Positions 1 to 11,646 of a stretch of 64,000 bases of DNA are shown piece by piece (position 1 is the stretch's first letter; each line of letters starts with the position of its first letter). The notes under the pieces were generated by a model, which saw only the letters and a list, made by a program, of their open reading frames with translations, had not been told where the DNA came from and did not search any database. A program made the position numbers and the translations under genes. The stretch covers positions 98,706,512 to 98,770,511 of the forward strand of contig CM035432.1 in NCBI GenBank assembly GCA_020310875.1, given 5' to 3'. The DNA comes from Ceratopteris richardii (Eukaryota; Streptophyta; Polypodiopsida; Polypodiales; Pteridaceae).

Positions 1-13
1 GAAGAAAGGTTAT

Positions 14-2558
14 ATGCATGGAGATCTCTTGGAGTTGGTTCATACAGATGTATGGGGACCTAGCAAGGATGCTTCAATATCTGGATCAAGGTATTATGTC
101 TCCTTTATTGATGATTGCAGTAGATGGACTATCCTATTCTTTATGAAACACAAAGATGAAGTTTTTTCATGCTTCAAAAGATATTTGGCTCTTGTGGATA
201 ATCAAATATGTAAATCACTAAAAAGGCTACGGTCAGATGGAGGGGGAGAATACTTCTCTGATGAATTTGATTCTTTTCTTCAAGAAAGAGGAATCAAAAG
301 AGAGGTAACTACAGGATACACTCCTGAGCAAAATGGAGTGGCAGAAAGGAGGAATAGGACAATTGTTGAAGCTACAAGGTCCATGTTAAATGAAAAGCAT
401 TTGCCTAATTATCTATGGGTTCAGGTCGTATCTATAGCCACTTACTTGATTACGAGGTTGCCTTCAAAATCCCTTGATGGAATGACTCCATATGAGGCTT
501 GGAATGGAAGAAGACCTAGCTTAGATCATTGAAAAATTTTTGGATGTATTGCTTTTGCTCATGTTCCTTCACAGGTTAGAGGCAAGATGGATCCAAATGC
601 AGAAAGATGTGTATTCATTGGATATGACAACAATCAAAAGGGTTACAGGTTATACAACCCTACCAACAAAGGATTCTTGGTAAGCAGAGATGTAGTTTTT
701 GATGAGAACAATTCATGGTATGAAGATTCATGCAGGAAGGTCTAATTGCCATATGACCTTGAAGAAGATTTTCCAAAGCTTGGAAGAGAACATCAACCAA
801 ATTTTGAAGAACAAGATACTTCAGAAGATGATGAAGAAACTCAGATGGAAAAAATCAAAGCATGGAAGTCTAAAGGTAAAGCAAAATTGCAAGAACTTGG
901 ACATGAGGCAAAATCATCACAACATGGCTTAAGAAGATCTATAAGGGAAAGAAAAAGACCAGAAAGGTATGGGTTTGACACCTCAGTAGTAACTAAACAT
1001 TTTATTTACATAGCACAAGACATAAATCAAGAGGAGCCATCATCCTTTGAAAAAGCCAAAGCAAAATCAGAATGGAAGCATGCAATGAAGGAAGAAATTG
1101 AAGCACTTGACGAAAACCACACTTGGGATTTCGTGCCCAAGACTTCATCTATGAAGGTAATAGGCTCAAGATGGGTCTATAAACTCAAGAAGAATTCTGA
1201 TGGTTCCATAAACAGGTATAAGGCAAGGCTTGTAGCTAAAGGCTTTTCACAAACTCACGGAATTGATTATGAGGAGACCTTCTCTGCTGTGGCAAAGATG
1301 CCTAGTATTAGGGTTTTGTTTAGTATTGCCTCTTCCAAGAATTGGAAGACACTTCAACTAGATGTAAAGAATGCATTCTTGAATGGTTGGATAACAGAAG
1401 AGGTATATATGGCACAACCACCTGGTTTTGTGTTTATCTTGATTATGTGTGTAAACTTAACAAAGCATTGTATGGTCTCAAGCAAGCCCCAAGAGATTGG
1501 GATTTCAGGCTTGTTTCATTCTTGCAAGACAAAGGCTTTCAACCAAGCAAGGCAGATCCTTCACTCTTTATTAAAAAGAGTAATTCTGAGGTCATCTACC
1601 TATGTGTATATGTAGATGATATTATATTGACAGTAAATGATGCAGATGGTATGAAGAAGATCAAAGATCAGATGAGAGAAGAATTCAAGATAAGTGATTT
1701 AGGATCACTTATGTACTTCCTAGGTTTGGAAATTGTCTACAAAGATCATGGTTTATTTCTCACTCAAAGGAATTATATCAAGGATATGTTAGCAAAATTC
1801 AAGATGGAGGATTGTAAAATTGCACGTACTCCAATGGAGGTCAACCATAAATTGAGCTCACATGAAGATGAACTCATATAGGACATCACATCATATCAAA
1901 GCCTTGTGGGTAGTCTCAACTATGCCACATTGACAAGGGTAGATATATGCTATAGTGTGAGTGTGCTAAGTCAATTCACGCACACACCAAGGAAACCACA
2001 CATGGATGTTGCTAAGAGGATACTCAAATATCTCAAAGGAACCATAAATGAAGGACTTTATTATCCTTATGTATCTGATTTAGGGTTGAAGCTATTTTCT
2101 AATGCAGATTGGGCTGGCTCCAAGGAAGATAGAAGGAGCACTTCAGCTTATCTTACCTTTGCAGGTTCAAAGCTTATTTCATGGTCATCCAAGAAGCAAC
2201 CCACAGTTGATCTCTCTTCTACTGAAGCTGAATACAGAGGTCTTGCCATAGCTACACGAGAAGCTATGTGGATGAAGACATTATTCAAAGATCTTGGATT
2301 GGAGTTTGGAACTCCAACTATTTTTTATGACAACATTAGTTCTATTCATTTAGCTGCTAACCCTATTTTTCATGCAAGGACTAAACACATTGAAGTTCAT
2401 TATCACTATGTAAGAGAAAAGTTCTAAGCAAAGATATTCAAATATCATATGTGTCCACTCATCAACAATGTTCATATATTTTGACCAAAGCATTGGATGG
2501 TACAAAACTTTGCGAATTCAAGACTATGATTGGATTGCAGGTTATTCTTGAAGATTGA
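14..2558 (+). pseudogene. copia pol remnant: integrase, RT, RNase H
   Basis: The broken polyprotein would integrate and copy the element. Visible in order are the integrase core (LVHTDVWGPS start, second Asp in LRSDGGGEY, NGVAERRNR with the catalytic Glu), the linker with KIFGC, the RT (GSRWVYKLK, LDVKNAFLNGW, YGLKQAPR, catalytic YVDDI at 1609-1623) and RNase H (NADWAGS, LSSTEAEYR, ARTKHIEVHYH). Breaks include TGA at 530-532 where the relative has Cys, TAA near 744, a frameshift near 1430 just after PPGF, TAG at 1879-1881 at a Gln, and a frameshift near 2425. The intact homologue frame in the minus copy makes these calls secure. It cannot make a full protein. Confidence 0.9.
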
Positions 2559-2590
2559 AGACCTCAAGCATACTTCACTTGAGGGGGAGC

Positions 2591-3110
2591 TATTAGAACA
2601 AATCCATTACAAGCCTAAGTATTGGCTTGAGTTTCTAAGAGAAGACAATGAATGGAAATTTAAGAGTTCACTTGTGAACTCACCCTTGTAATTGTTTGAT
2701 CATTTACTTGATGTAAAAGTTAAAGGAATCAAAAGTGGTTGAGTCCACTTGATAAAAATAGAGAGAGAGGCCACGAATTCTTGATTTGGAGGTTGGAGAA
2801 TCAATCAATCTCTAAAAATTAGGAAACTACTTTTAGGTGAGCAAGATTCAAATTCAAATCTTGGCTCCAAAACTCTTTATGTATACATGGTAGCTTAGTC
2901 GCACTTTGAGAGGCGTCCATAAGCTGAGCTATATGCTATATCAAGTGTGGATACAAGGCACACACATGTATCTGTAAGTTCATTGTATTCTACAATCAAT
3001 ATACATTCATATTTATGATCATACAAGTTCATATCTCCATGATTGTGTGAGTCTATTGTTCACTATTATGCTTCTCAGATTTTGCAGTCACATTGCAGAT
3101 ATCATTTCTC
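2591..3110 (+). repeat. 3' LTR of copia family A (right end uncertain)
   Basis: It starts directly after the polypurine tract, as TATTAG, matching how the 3' LTR of the related minus element begins (TATTGG). It shares an A/T-rich block containing repeated ATTCAAATT with that LTR. No second LTR or terminal CA is available here, so the right boundary is inferred. Confidence 0.5.
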
Positions 3111-3899
3111 TCCGTGTGGTGCATCATTTTCAATGATTTAACTTGTAAAGTTTTCTTTAGGGGTCTAAATTGTTCCATGGAAACAGTGCCAAAAACGTGT
3201 GTACCTAAGTCAGGAGATCTTAGGGACTTGTGTCAAAGAGACTAAATCTCATTTTCCCCCACAAGCGCGTATAGTGGTGGATTGACACATGCTTAATTAT
3301 CAATCCAAAGAACCATATGAACCAAGTGTATGAGGACGTGTGCATGCGTGATGGAAAGTGAAGTGGTTCAGCGATAATCCATGAGAAAAGACTAACTTAC
3401 CTCTCCAACTCGCTCAATCCCTAGAAATGTTTGCCGCAATACCACTTACAGCAGTAATTACAAATTCGAATGTTTCTCCCAGCTCAGAACTCCGAATATG
3501 GGCAATACTGGGTTCCTTTCAAAGCTCTCAACGAGACACATCTATTGGTGGTATTTTCACTCAAATTTGACAAACGCTCTTCAAGTTATGGCCAAAATAG
3601 TGAGTGGCGAGAAACAACTACACTCACTCCACAACTCGTATTGGTTCACACACACTACAGTAGTTCAAAAGTGATGGAGAGGGATAGATAACAGTCCTCC
3701 ACACACATTTTAAGCTTCACACACACACACACAAAAGATCATAGAGAAGATGAAAATCAGCAAAAAGAAGCAAATTTGAAATTTCAGCTCTCCTTCTTCA
3801 CAATGGCAAAAAGTCTTTACAAAGAGTCACAAAGTGACTTATATACGTGTGCCCTAAAAATGGTCCTTTCACACTTGAGACCGGCATTTTATTGACTAA
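3111..3899. other. unassigned spacer with a (CA)8 microsatellite
   Basis: No coding similarity was recognised. A (CA)8 run lies at 3718-3733. The stretch around 3480-3660 reads like old retrotransposon leader sequence, but I cannot place it. Confidence 0.4.
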
Positions 3900-3949
3900 T
3901 CTCTATCTTCCTACTATGTTACAAGAATTATATTACAATGAGTTGGGCT

Positions 3950-5083
3950 TATGCATCCACAGGACTCGTCTAGTGCATTTACATAGCTTTGAGGGAATTT
4001 CCTAGGATTTTGAAGAAGGAATTTATGCTTATTAATTTGAAAATTTTGGGGATCCTCTTTTGTGCCTCTTTTCTCTGCACAATCCAAACCAGCCTCACTC
4101 ACAACCATACATTTAGAATGGAAAGAAGCATCATAATGACATGTAACAACACATGACCAAAAATCTTGAGTCGTGTTAGCTTCATCATTCTTTGCATTTG
4201 CTGAATTTTCAGCAATAGAAATGCCGAATTCTTTCTTCTTTTCATTGCGTTTAGCTACACTCATCAATAGTATGACCAGCCTTTCGGCAATATTTTCATC
4301 TCTTCTTCTTTTGCAAATCGGCATCATTAGAGGAATGAGTGGAAGAGGAAGCTTGAGGCTTTGGTTTTGATGAACCCAAAGCTCAACCATACTTGTGTTT
4401 CCCTTTTTATGAGATAGCAAGTGCTTGTGTTCCCTCAATCAAACCACTCCTATTCACTCTAGATTTCTCTTCTTGCAAAAGAAGAGACACAACCTCATCA
4501 AATGCATACATATTAGGATTTCCTTTTGCAACCAAACGGAGTGTAGTAGCAAAGCTTTGAACAACAATGTAGAAATGAGTGATGCATCCAGAATAATCTC
4601 ATCTATCCAATTCCTCTTTCAAGTCCTTGATGCATGTCACATACACATCCACCGACTCATTTTTAGCCATACATACATTGCCTTCCTCAAGTATGCAACA
4701 CGTGCTTCATTACACACGACATACAAAGAAGCAAGAGTGTCCCATGCCTGTCTCGATGTAGAACATGACCGAATGTGTGGAACTATATGACGCTTCACTG
4801 AAAGTGCAATCAAAGCATGAGCCTGAGCATCTTTTCCATCCCATCTAAGCTACTCCTGTGTAGGTGGAGGAGAAACCACTGTACTCAAAGAAGAAGCTCC
4901 ATGTGTGACAGTGGACTATGAAGTAGAAGAACCTACAGGTCTTCGATCTACATTTGCCACTATGTTCCAAAGTTGTTTAGCAACAAGAACATGCTTCATC
5001 ATGTAAGACCACATTAGATAGTTGGTCCCATCAAGCTTAGATTCAGCTTGAAGCATGCCAAACAAGTCATTGTTGCTCGCCAT
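3950..5083 (-). pseudogene. copia gag remnant with broken CCHC knuckle
   Basis: Gag packages the element RNA. The start codon is the ATG at 5081-5083, giving MASNNDLFGMLQ, followed by LDGTNYLMWSYMMKHVL, the usual copia gag N-terminus (residues about 15-35). Stops and frameshifts follow. Near 4258-4300 the minus strand reads KYCRKAGHTIDEC, a CX2CX4HX4C zinc knuckle in which the first Cys codon is now TGA. Downstream frames are open by chance only. A 174-codon reading at 3914-4438 in another frame is a shadow of this decayed region. Confidence 0.7.
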
Positions 5084-5349
5084 TTCACAAAAGAACAAGA
5101 ATGTGACAAAATCTTCACTTCGATGAACGCTGAAATGAACATTGAAATTTCAGCTCACAAATTGTCACTCTGATGGCAATTTTGACTGCATGAATGGCTT
5201 TGAAATGGGGGTAAAACCCCAACGAACTTGTTCGAAATGTTTCTTGGTTGCTAAAATTCACAGTTCTATGCTCCAAAGTTGATTTGCACTATTAAAAGTG
5301 TGTGTGCACCACGGCACGAAAAATCAAAACTTGAGAAGGAGTTGAACCT

Positions 5350-5361
5350 GCTCTAATACCA
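5350..5361 (-). other. primer binding site for initiator tRNA-Met
   Basis: The minus strand reads TGGTATTAGAGC one base inside the LTR end. It matches the standard TGGTATCAGAGC at 11 of 12 positions. Confidence 0.8.
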
Positions 5362-5362
5362 T

Positions 5363-5557
5363 TGTTGGGTGTGTGTAGAAGTGCGAGAGAGACACAAGAA
5401 GCACACACAAGGAGCACAAATGCAGCAAGACACATGGAGAAGACGATGGCTGGAATAGCTCTCTCTATTGACGATGAACTGAATTGAAGTAAGAGCTGAA
5501 TAATATCCCTAAGTACAAAGTACCACCACATATGAGAGTATCAAGGATGTGATAACA
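5363..5557 (-). repeat. 5' LTR of the gag-only copia relic
   Basis: On the minus strand it begins TGTTATCACATC and ends CACCCAACA directly before the primer site, giving TG...CA termini and a length of about 195 bp. The inner edge is firm and the outer edge is inferred from the TG dinucleotide. Confidence 0.6.
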
Positions 5558-5898
5558 TGGGGAAAAAACCTCTAGCCAGCACTAGAGTAAAAAGTGCCCA
5601 TGTATAGGGAAAAGGTTCACATCAAAGCTACTCGAGGAACACATAAGTGTAACAATTAGGAGTTCAAAACAGATTTTCTAGGTGGCATTAATTTGATCTT
5701 GTTTTGGCGTCTGAATGCATTATCCAAAGGGCTGTGTAGGAAAATTTTCCTTTCATGCCAAGCATATACACATATTTTGGTTTGCCATTGCAAGTGCCTC
5801 AAAGTTTACTACAAGTCTAGTAGAGCTCAGAAAGGTATTTTTGTTCAATGCTTTGAGCTATAATCAATCTTTTGCATCAAGCTATTTAGTCATTGGCC

Positions 5899-8800
5899 AT
5901 GGCCAAAAGCAATGATGTATTTCATATGTTTTTTGTTGAGGATAAGTTGGATAGTATTAATTACCCATTCTGAGCATACATGATGTGTCATGTATTGGTA
6001 GCAAAAGGGTTGTGGAATGTTGTATAGGGTGTTGATAAACATCCTACTACACCTACTAATATAATGATTCAAGGTATTGCAAAAGGTGTTGAAGATGATG
6101 ATCTTCCAGTTCCTAGTCATGCTTTGGTTCTTGTTGCACCTACTATAGATCAAGTTCATCGGGATTGTAGAGATACATATGAACATGCATTGGTAGATTT
6201 GTTTGTTAAACATGCCATTATCCTCCATATTCACTCCTACAAGATAGCAAAGATGCTTGAGATACTCTTACAACATTATACTAGGCAAGAAATGAGGCTT
6301 ATGTTTCTTATCTCAGAAAACAGGTGGAGAGTGCACATATGAATGAAGGAGATTCAAAAGATTTTTTTTTTTGACAAATATCAAATACTTAAAGGAAGAG
6401 TTGATTTCTGTTAATGAAATCTTGCGAGATAACTCACTTGTGTAGACTATTCTTAATGGTCTTCCATATTCATATCAAAGTTTTGCTTTACTCTTTGGTT
6501 GATGAGGAAAGACAATCCAAATGCCTTAAAATTTGAGGAGTTAGTCTCTCTTTTGTTGTAGGAAGGTCAATCCAGATAGAACAAGGCAATTATGCATGTT
6601 GCAAATTAACCTTTCTTAGCTAGTGAGATGGGTAATGGTAAATGAAGCTCATCTACTAGTAAGAAAAAACCTACAAATGTTGTACAACCAAAGAAGGAAG
6701 ACAAAGATGACTAGAAGATAGAAAAGAAGAAACAATTTTTAAAGTACTACAAGGGAAATGATCATGTCATATAGAGTTGTCCTAAACTAGCTCCAAAGGA
6801 GGCAAAGAAGAAAGAGGTTGGAATGGTTGTTGCAAAGGCATCAACACCTAAAATAGAGTCTCCTAATCTTGTTTAGAATGAAGAATGTGCAATTACTATT
6901 TTTTGCAACTATGAACCATCTCCTCATGAGTATCATATGTCTACAATAGACTCGGATGTTTGGTAATTTTATACTGGTATAGCCAAACATATTGCTGCAC
7001 AAAATAGTTTCTTCACCTCACTTAAGCGTTCACCCTACAAGGAATACTATCCCATGTGCTAAGAAATCTTCTTATCTTGCAATAAGGTTTGAAAGAACAT
7101 TCTGACTACTATTGATGGCAGTTCTTTCACATTGTTAGATGTCTTATATCTGTGTGGGAACAAGGGAAATCCATTATTAGTTTTAGCATAAGCCAAGATT
7201 GGCTTGTTTCTCAAATCTATTGATGATAGATTATAGTTAATGATCTCTTAAATGGTGATGCTTTTATTGCTTCTAGCATTTTAAGCTGTGGGCTATATAA
7301 GCTCAAAAATTATGCAAAATCTATGAATAATTCAACATATGCAATTCATGATCTCATGATATATCGGATGCAAATCTTTTGCATGCATGCTTTGATCATC
7401 TAAAGTTTTCTAGTTTGCTTCACTTACAAAAATCTAAAATGATTTCCTCTCTACCCAAACTTGAGGCACCTTCTAAATATGTCCAAAAAGGTTGTATTTT
7501 GGAAAAAATGTAGCATTCCTCCTTCCCAAAAGATGGTTCATTTAGAGATCCACATAAATTGTAGTTTGTTCATAGTGATGTTTGTGGTCCTATGTAGACA
7601 CCTTCATCTGGGAATTCTATACTTATTGAGTTTTAATGATACATTTTCCAAGTATGCATGCATTTATCCATCAAAAGAAAAGTCCAAGGTGTTTATGTGC
7701 TTTAAATAGTTCCTGGTTATGGTTGCAAAGTTTTCAGCATGTAAAATGGACACCCTCCATGTTTTGATTGAGGCGGAATATATGTCTTCTAATTTTAATG
7801 CATTTCTAGTTGAGTGTTTCATAAAACATCAGAGTATAATGTTGTATACACCTCAAAAAAATGGATTTGCTAAAAGGAAGAACGAGCATCTCATGGAAAT
7901 GGTGAGGTGTATGGTCAAAGGTGAGGATTTACCTCATAGCTTTTGGCTTGAGGTTGTTATGTGTGCAACATATGTACTTGACATGTGTCCCACCAAAGCA
8001 TTGTAGTATACCAATCCATATGAGGCTTGGCATGGTCCCAAGCCATCTATTGCTCATCTACATGTTTTTGGTTTTTTGGCATATGCATTAGGGCCTGAAC
8101 AACAACATAGAAAATTGGATAGTAAAGCAATGAAATGTGTTTCTGTTGGGTACAATTATGAAATCAAAGGTAACGATTTGAATAATCCATAGACTAAACA
8201 CATTGTGGTTATTCATGATGTTGTTTTTATGGAAGATGCAATTCTACCGTTACTTTCATGTACCAAGGAGATATCAATTTGCTTAAAGTCTGTGTATGAC
8301 ACATTGTTGCCCCTCTTTACAAGTGGATGGTCAAGTTCCAGTCCAAATGAGATGGTTTGTCATCATTTGTAGGTTTCAAATGATGATGTAGATCATTCCA
8401 ATTTTTGTAGATTTACATGATGCACTTGTTGATGAGAGGGGTGCTATAGAATAGGAAAGAAATATGCTTAAATGGTTGGTTTGCACTTTAATTAGATGCA
8501 CCTTTGTCATATCATACTCATTTAGGATCTCATCGTGCTTCCTTTGCATCACATTAATAAGAAATGGTTGTCTCTAGTCTTTGTGATGAGAATGAGCTAA
8601 CTTCTTTTGATGAAGCACAAAATTTGGAAAATTGGATGGCTTTATGCAATTGAAATATGATGCTATTATGAAGAATGGTACTTGGTCTTTCTGCAATCTA
8701 CCTCGATGCAAAAAGGCCATTGGCACTAAAGGGGTGTAAAAGTTGAAACATAAGCATGATGGAACAATTCATAGGTATAAGGCTAGGCTTGTTGCAAAAC

Positions 8801-10130
8801 GTTATGATCAAGAGAAAGACATTTATTTTGTTGAGAGCTTTGCTCCCACATGCAAAATGACCGTCGTTCATAGCGTTTGTGGACTTGTCGCTCATTGTGT
8901 TTGGAATGTACATCAGTTGGAGCTTAAAACTGCATTTCAAAATGGTATTTAAATTAGAAAATATATGTATTTTAGCCCCATAGTTCTATGCAAAAAGGGC
9001 ATGAAAATAAAGTGTGAAGGCTGAAAAAAGCATTATATGGTTTGAAGCAAGCACCACATGCTTGGTATAAGAAGATACATGCCTACGTGCTAGCACATGG
9101 TTTTGAGAACAATCCACCTGAGAGCACCTTACATGTTAAGCATGGAGATGATGTACTTTTGATTATTGTTGCATATGTCGATGATATGCTAGTATTGGTC
9201 ATAATGAGAATTATATTGCTAAATTTAAGGCTGATTCGCATGCCTGTTTTAAGATGTTAGATTTGGTACATGTGCATCATTATTTGGGCATTGAGTTTAT
9301 GAAATTTGATGGGGGAATGGATTTTCATCAAATGAAATATATATTGAAAAATTATTGTGGAATTTTGGCCTTGAAGATTGCAAAACTATTTCCACACCCA
9401 TGGAAACAGGTTTATGGTTGAGTGTTCACGATGCTGGAGATGCATTTGATATTCTTTCCTATTAGCAGGTTGTTGGATGCTTGATTTAGTTATGCATAAC
9501 TCACCCTGATATTCAGTTTGTTGTCTCTTATATTAGCAATTTTATGCATTGTCCATGTGTTACACATGGAGAAGCAGTTATGCACATCTTTAGCTACTGG
9601 AGTGGTACCCAAAGGCTTGGACTATTTTATCCCAAGGGGGATCATTACTACTAGATTTACATGCTTTTTCCAACTCACATTGGGATGGTTGCTATGACAC
9701 TCATGTGTCCATGAGTGGTTTTTGCTTCATGCTTGGTAACTCATGCATATCTGGGTCGAGCAAGAGGCAGCATACTATGGCCACTTCTAGTTGTGAGGCT
9801 GAGTATAGGGCAACTTTTAGAGTGATTGTTGAGTGTGTGTGACTCAGATGTCTTTTTGTTGATTTAGGTGTTGGTCAATGTTTTCCCACTTCCATCTTTA
9901 GTGATAGTCACAGTGGATTGGCAATTATGAGGAACCTTGTGTTCCATGCTAAAAATAAGCACATTGAGATGCACTATCATTATGTAAGGGAGAGATTCTC
10001 TGCTGGAGAGATGAGTTTGGCTTCTCTGCCCACATAGGATAATGGTGTAGACCTTTTTGCAAAGGCTCTACCTAGGGAGAAGTTTGAAGTTTTTTGCAAA
10101 TATTTGGGCTTACTTCCTTTTGTGGATTGA
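5899..10130 (+). pseudogene. copia family B gag-pol remnant (B1)
   Basis: Gag starts at ATG 5899 (MAKSNDVFHMFFVEDKLD). The protease site near 6960 has decayed (the B2 copy keeps WYFDSGATKHI). Integrase pieces lie at about 7380-8040 with NGFAKRKNEHLME. RT runs at about 8640-9400 with YKARLVAKRYDQE, LKQAPHAWY and an intact YVDDM at 9174-9188. RNase H is at about 9640-9990. Many stops are TAG at conserved Gln positions, for example 'ATGTAGACA' near 7595 where sister copies read ATGCAGACA. It is non-functional. Confidence 0.85.
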
Positions 10131-10208
10131 TTTCTTTCCACATATCTTGGGACTTCTTTATACATGAGTGATAGCTCGTTGTTCACTACATCACTCACAA
10201 GGGGGATT

Positions 10209-10439
10209 TGTTGATATACTTTGGTAGCTATCTTTTTTAACACACTTAGAACCATTGGGGCCCTTTTTTTCCCCTCGTTTGGAAGTTCTTACCACTAGCT
10301 TGTATATATGTGTATAACCCTGATGGGTCACTTATCTTTGTACATTCATTTAGCAATACATTTAATATTGTGTTGTGCTCCAAGATTCTTCTTCGTCCTT
10401 GTGTTGTTTGTGTGCTTCCACACACCTTGAGCTCCAACA
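10209..10439 (+). repeat. family B 3' LTR (B1)
   Basis: It begins TGTTGATATACTTTGGTAG right after the polypurine tract and ends GAGCTCCAACA. It contains a TATA-like 'tgtatatatgtg' segment shared by the other family B LTRs (18186, 31048, 32819, 35931, 60188). Confidence 0.85.
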
Positions 10440-10582
10440 CTTTTGTAATAAAGTATAGCCTATTAAAGACAACAGAAAAATGGGTGACCTCAGAGACAGC
10501 CTTTCCTTCATGATTTTTCACAAGGTTAGTTTTCTCTCCATACTTTTAAAATAATCTCCATTCCTTTTATTCCTTCTTTGTA

Positions 10583-10587
10583 TCTAT
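10583..10587. repeat. target site duplication, left copy (TCTAT)
   Basis: Identical to 16672-16676 on the other side of the family A element, as expected for 5-bp staggered integration. Confidence 0.85.
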
Positions 10588-11605
10588 TGTTGGGAAAGAT
10601 GGATGGATGATCCAAGAGATTGAGTAGGTACTACTAAAACTTGCATTGTACTAGCCCTCTTTAGCTTCAGACTTGATTAGTAGACTCCCTTAACTTTCCA
10701 ATGACACCAAGAAATGGCCTATGTCCTTTGGAAATGATGTGTGAAATGATTGAATCAAAATAGATAACTTTGGAAGTCACAAACTCAAGAAAACCTTCTA
10801 TTTTGGTCTTGACACCTGCTGAATGTTTTGCTCAGTGTGACCAGCACAGTAGCAATTGATAAAATTCCTTCTAGGGGTATTCAATTAGCTTAGTAAGCTA
10901 ACATTTGCAAGTCGAATGATGTAAAATAATGAACTATGCTAAGAGAAATTAATTTAGCAAGATTTGGTATACCCCCGACTTTTTAGGACTGTAGCAGAGA
11001 TAGACCAGTGAGCACCTCGATGACGATTTCTCTGAATTGGCTGAATGAAATCACTTCAAACTTTTTTAGCATGTAGATGACTTTGAGTTGAATCCAACAA
11101 GCTTTGAATCACTGAATTTGACTTTGGAGTAGACAATCAGTGAGCACAGAGATGAATGATGTAAATGTATCTATAAATTAACACTTGTGTACAATCCCAT
11201 TGGCATGACAAGCATTGCCTAATGGTGTAGAGAGGTGTAGACTATGATGTAGTGCTCACACACACTCAATGACAGTAGAATGAAGCTCGGGAGTGATGTC
11301 TCTCTCCGCAACTTTTCAAGTTCACCTTTTATATGGAATGTGTAAGAATTTGAATTCAAATTCAAATTCTTGGCTCCTTCTAATCAAGCTTCTAAAAACT
11401 TGGAGATATTCTCTCAATCAAGTGAACTAACTTTTCCACGAATCATTTGGGTAGGTGATTACAAAAGATTCTAAGTCAAATTGACTTTTACAATGAGGTA
11501 AAGTGGTAAGTAATCACTAGCATATGTTCCTATGGTTCTTCATGCATGTAGAGTCTTCATGATATCTTCCAAGCCAAATGTGTCGGCTTGTGATTTACAC
11601 CAATA
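10588..11605 (-). repeat. 3' LTR of the full-length family A element
   Basis: It shares its first 550 bp or so in window orientation, and its last 200 bp or so, with the 5' LTR. It also has an extra internal block at about 11120-11390 that contains a TATA-like 'ccttttatatgg' and an inverted ATTTGAATTCAAAT. Length is 1018 bp against 793 bp for the partner. It begins on the minus strand as TATTGG rather than TGTTGG. Confidence 0.85.
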
Positions 11606-11622
11606 GCTCCCCCTCAAGCCAA
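11606..11622 (-). other. polypurine tract
   Basis: The minus strand reads CTTGAGGGGGAGC immediately before the 3' LTR. This is the plus-strand primer for reverse transcription and is the same as in copy A at about 2577-2590. Confidence 0.8.
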
Positions 11623-11646
11623 ACAGTTTGGCTTAAGTCTTTATCT

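Larger units (their letters stand above)
1..3110 (+). mobile_element. Ty1/copia element, family A, 3' part
   Basis: The window opens inside the integrase of a plus-strand copia element and runs through reverse transcriptase, RNase H, the polypurine tract (GAGGGGGAGC at 2581-2590) and into the 3' LTR. Domain order integrase-RT-RNase H is copia-type. The protein is very close to that of the complete minus-strand element at 10588-16671, so they belong to one family. The 5' half lies outside the window. The 3' LTR boundary near 3110 is an estimate. Confidence 0.85.
3900..5557 (-). mobile_element. short copia relic carrying gag only (minus)
   Basis: Reading leftwards there is a 195-bp LTR, an initiator-Met primer site, a leader, a gag start and a degenerate zinc knuckle. 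The sequence then runs into unrelated DNA with no protease, integrase or RT. No matching 3' LTR was seen on the left side. It is either a truncated copy or a non-autonomous gag-only derivative. The gag start resembles family B gag but differs enough to be a separate subfamily. Confidence 0.65.
5640..10439 (+). mobile_element. Ty1/copia family B, copy B1 (5'-truncated)
   Basis: This is a plus-strand copy that starts within the family leader, recognisable by the 'gttcaaaac...ttgtttt' block shared with 18460-18540, 33150-33200 and 36270-36340. It continues through gag, protease, integrase, RT and RNase H to a polypurine tract (CAAGGGGGATTT at about 10197-10208) and a 231-bp 3' LTR. The 5' LTR is absent; bases 5558-5640 between it and the previous relic are unassigned. 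All frames are heavily broken. Confidence 0.85.

Noticed and set aside
3914-4438. 174-codon minus frame as a gene
   Set aside because: The authentic gag frame, with the zinc knuckle, runs through the same DNA in another frame; this one is a shadow.
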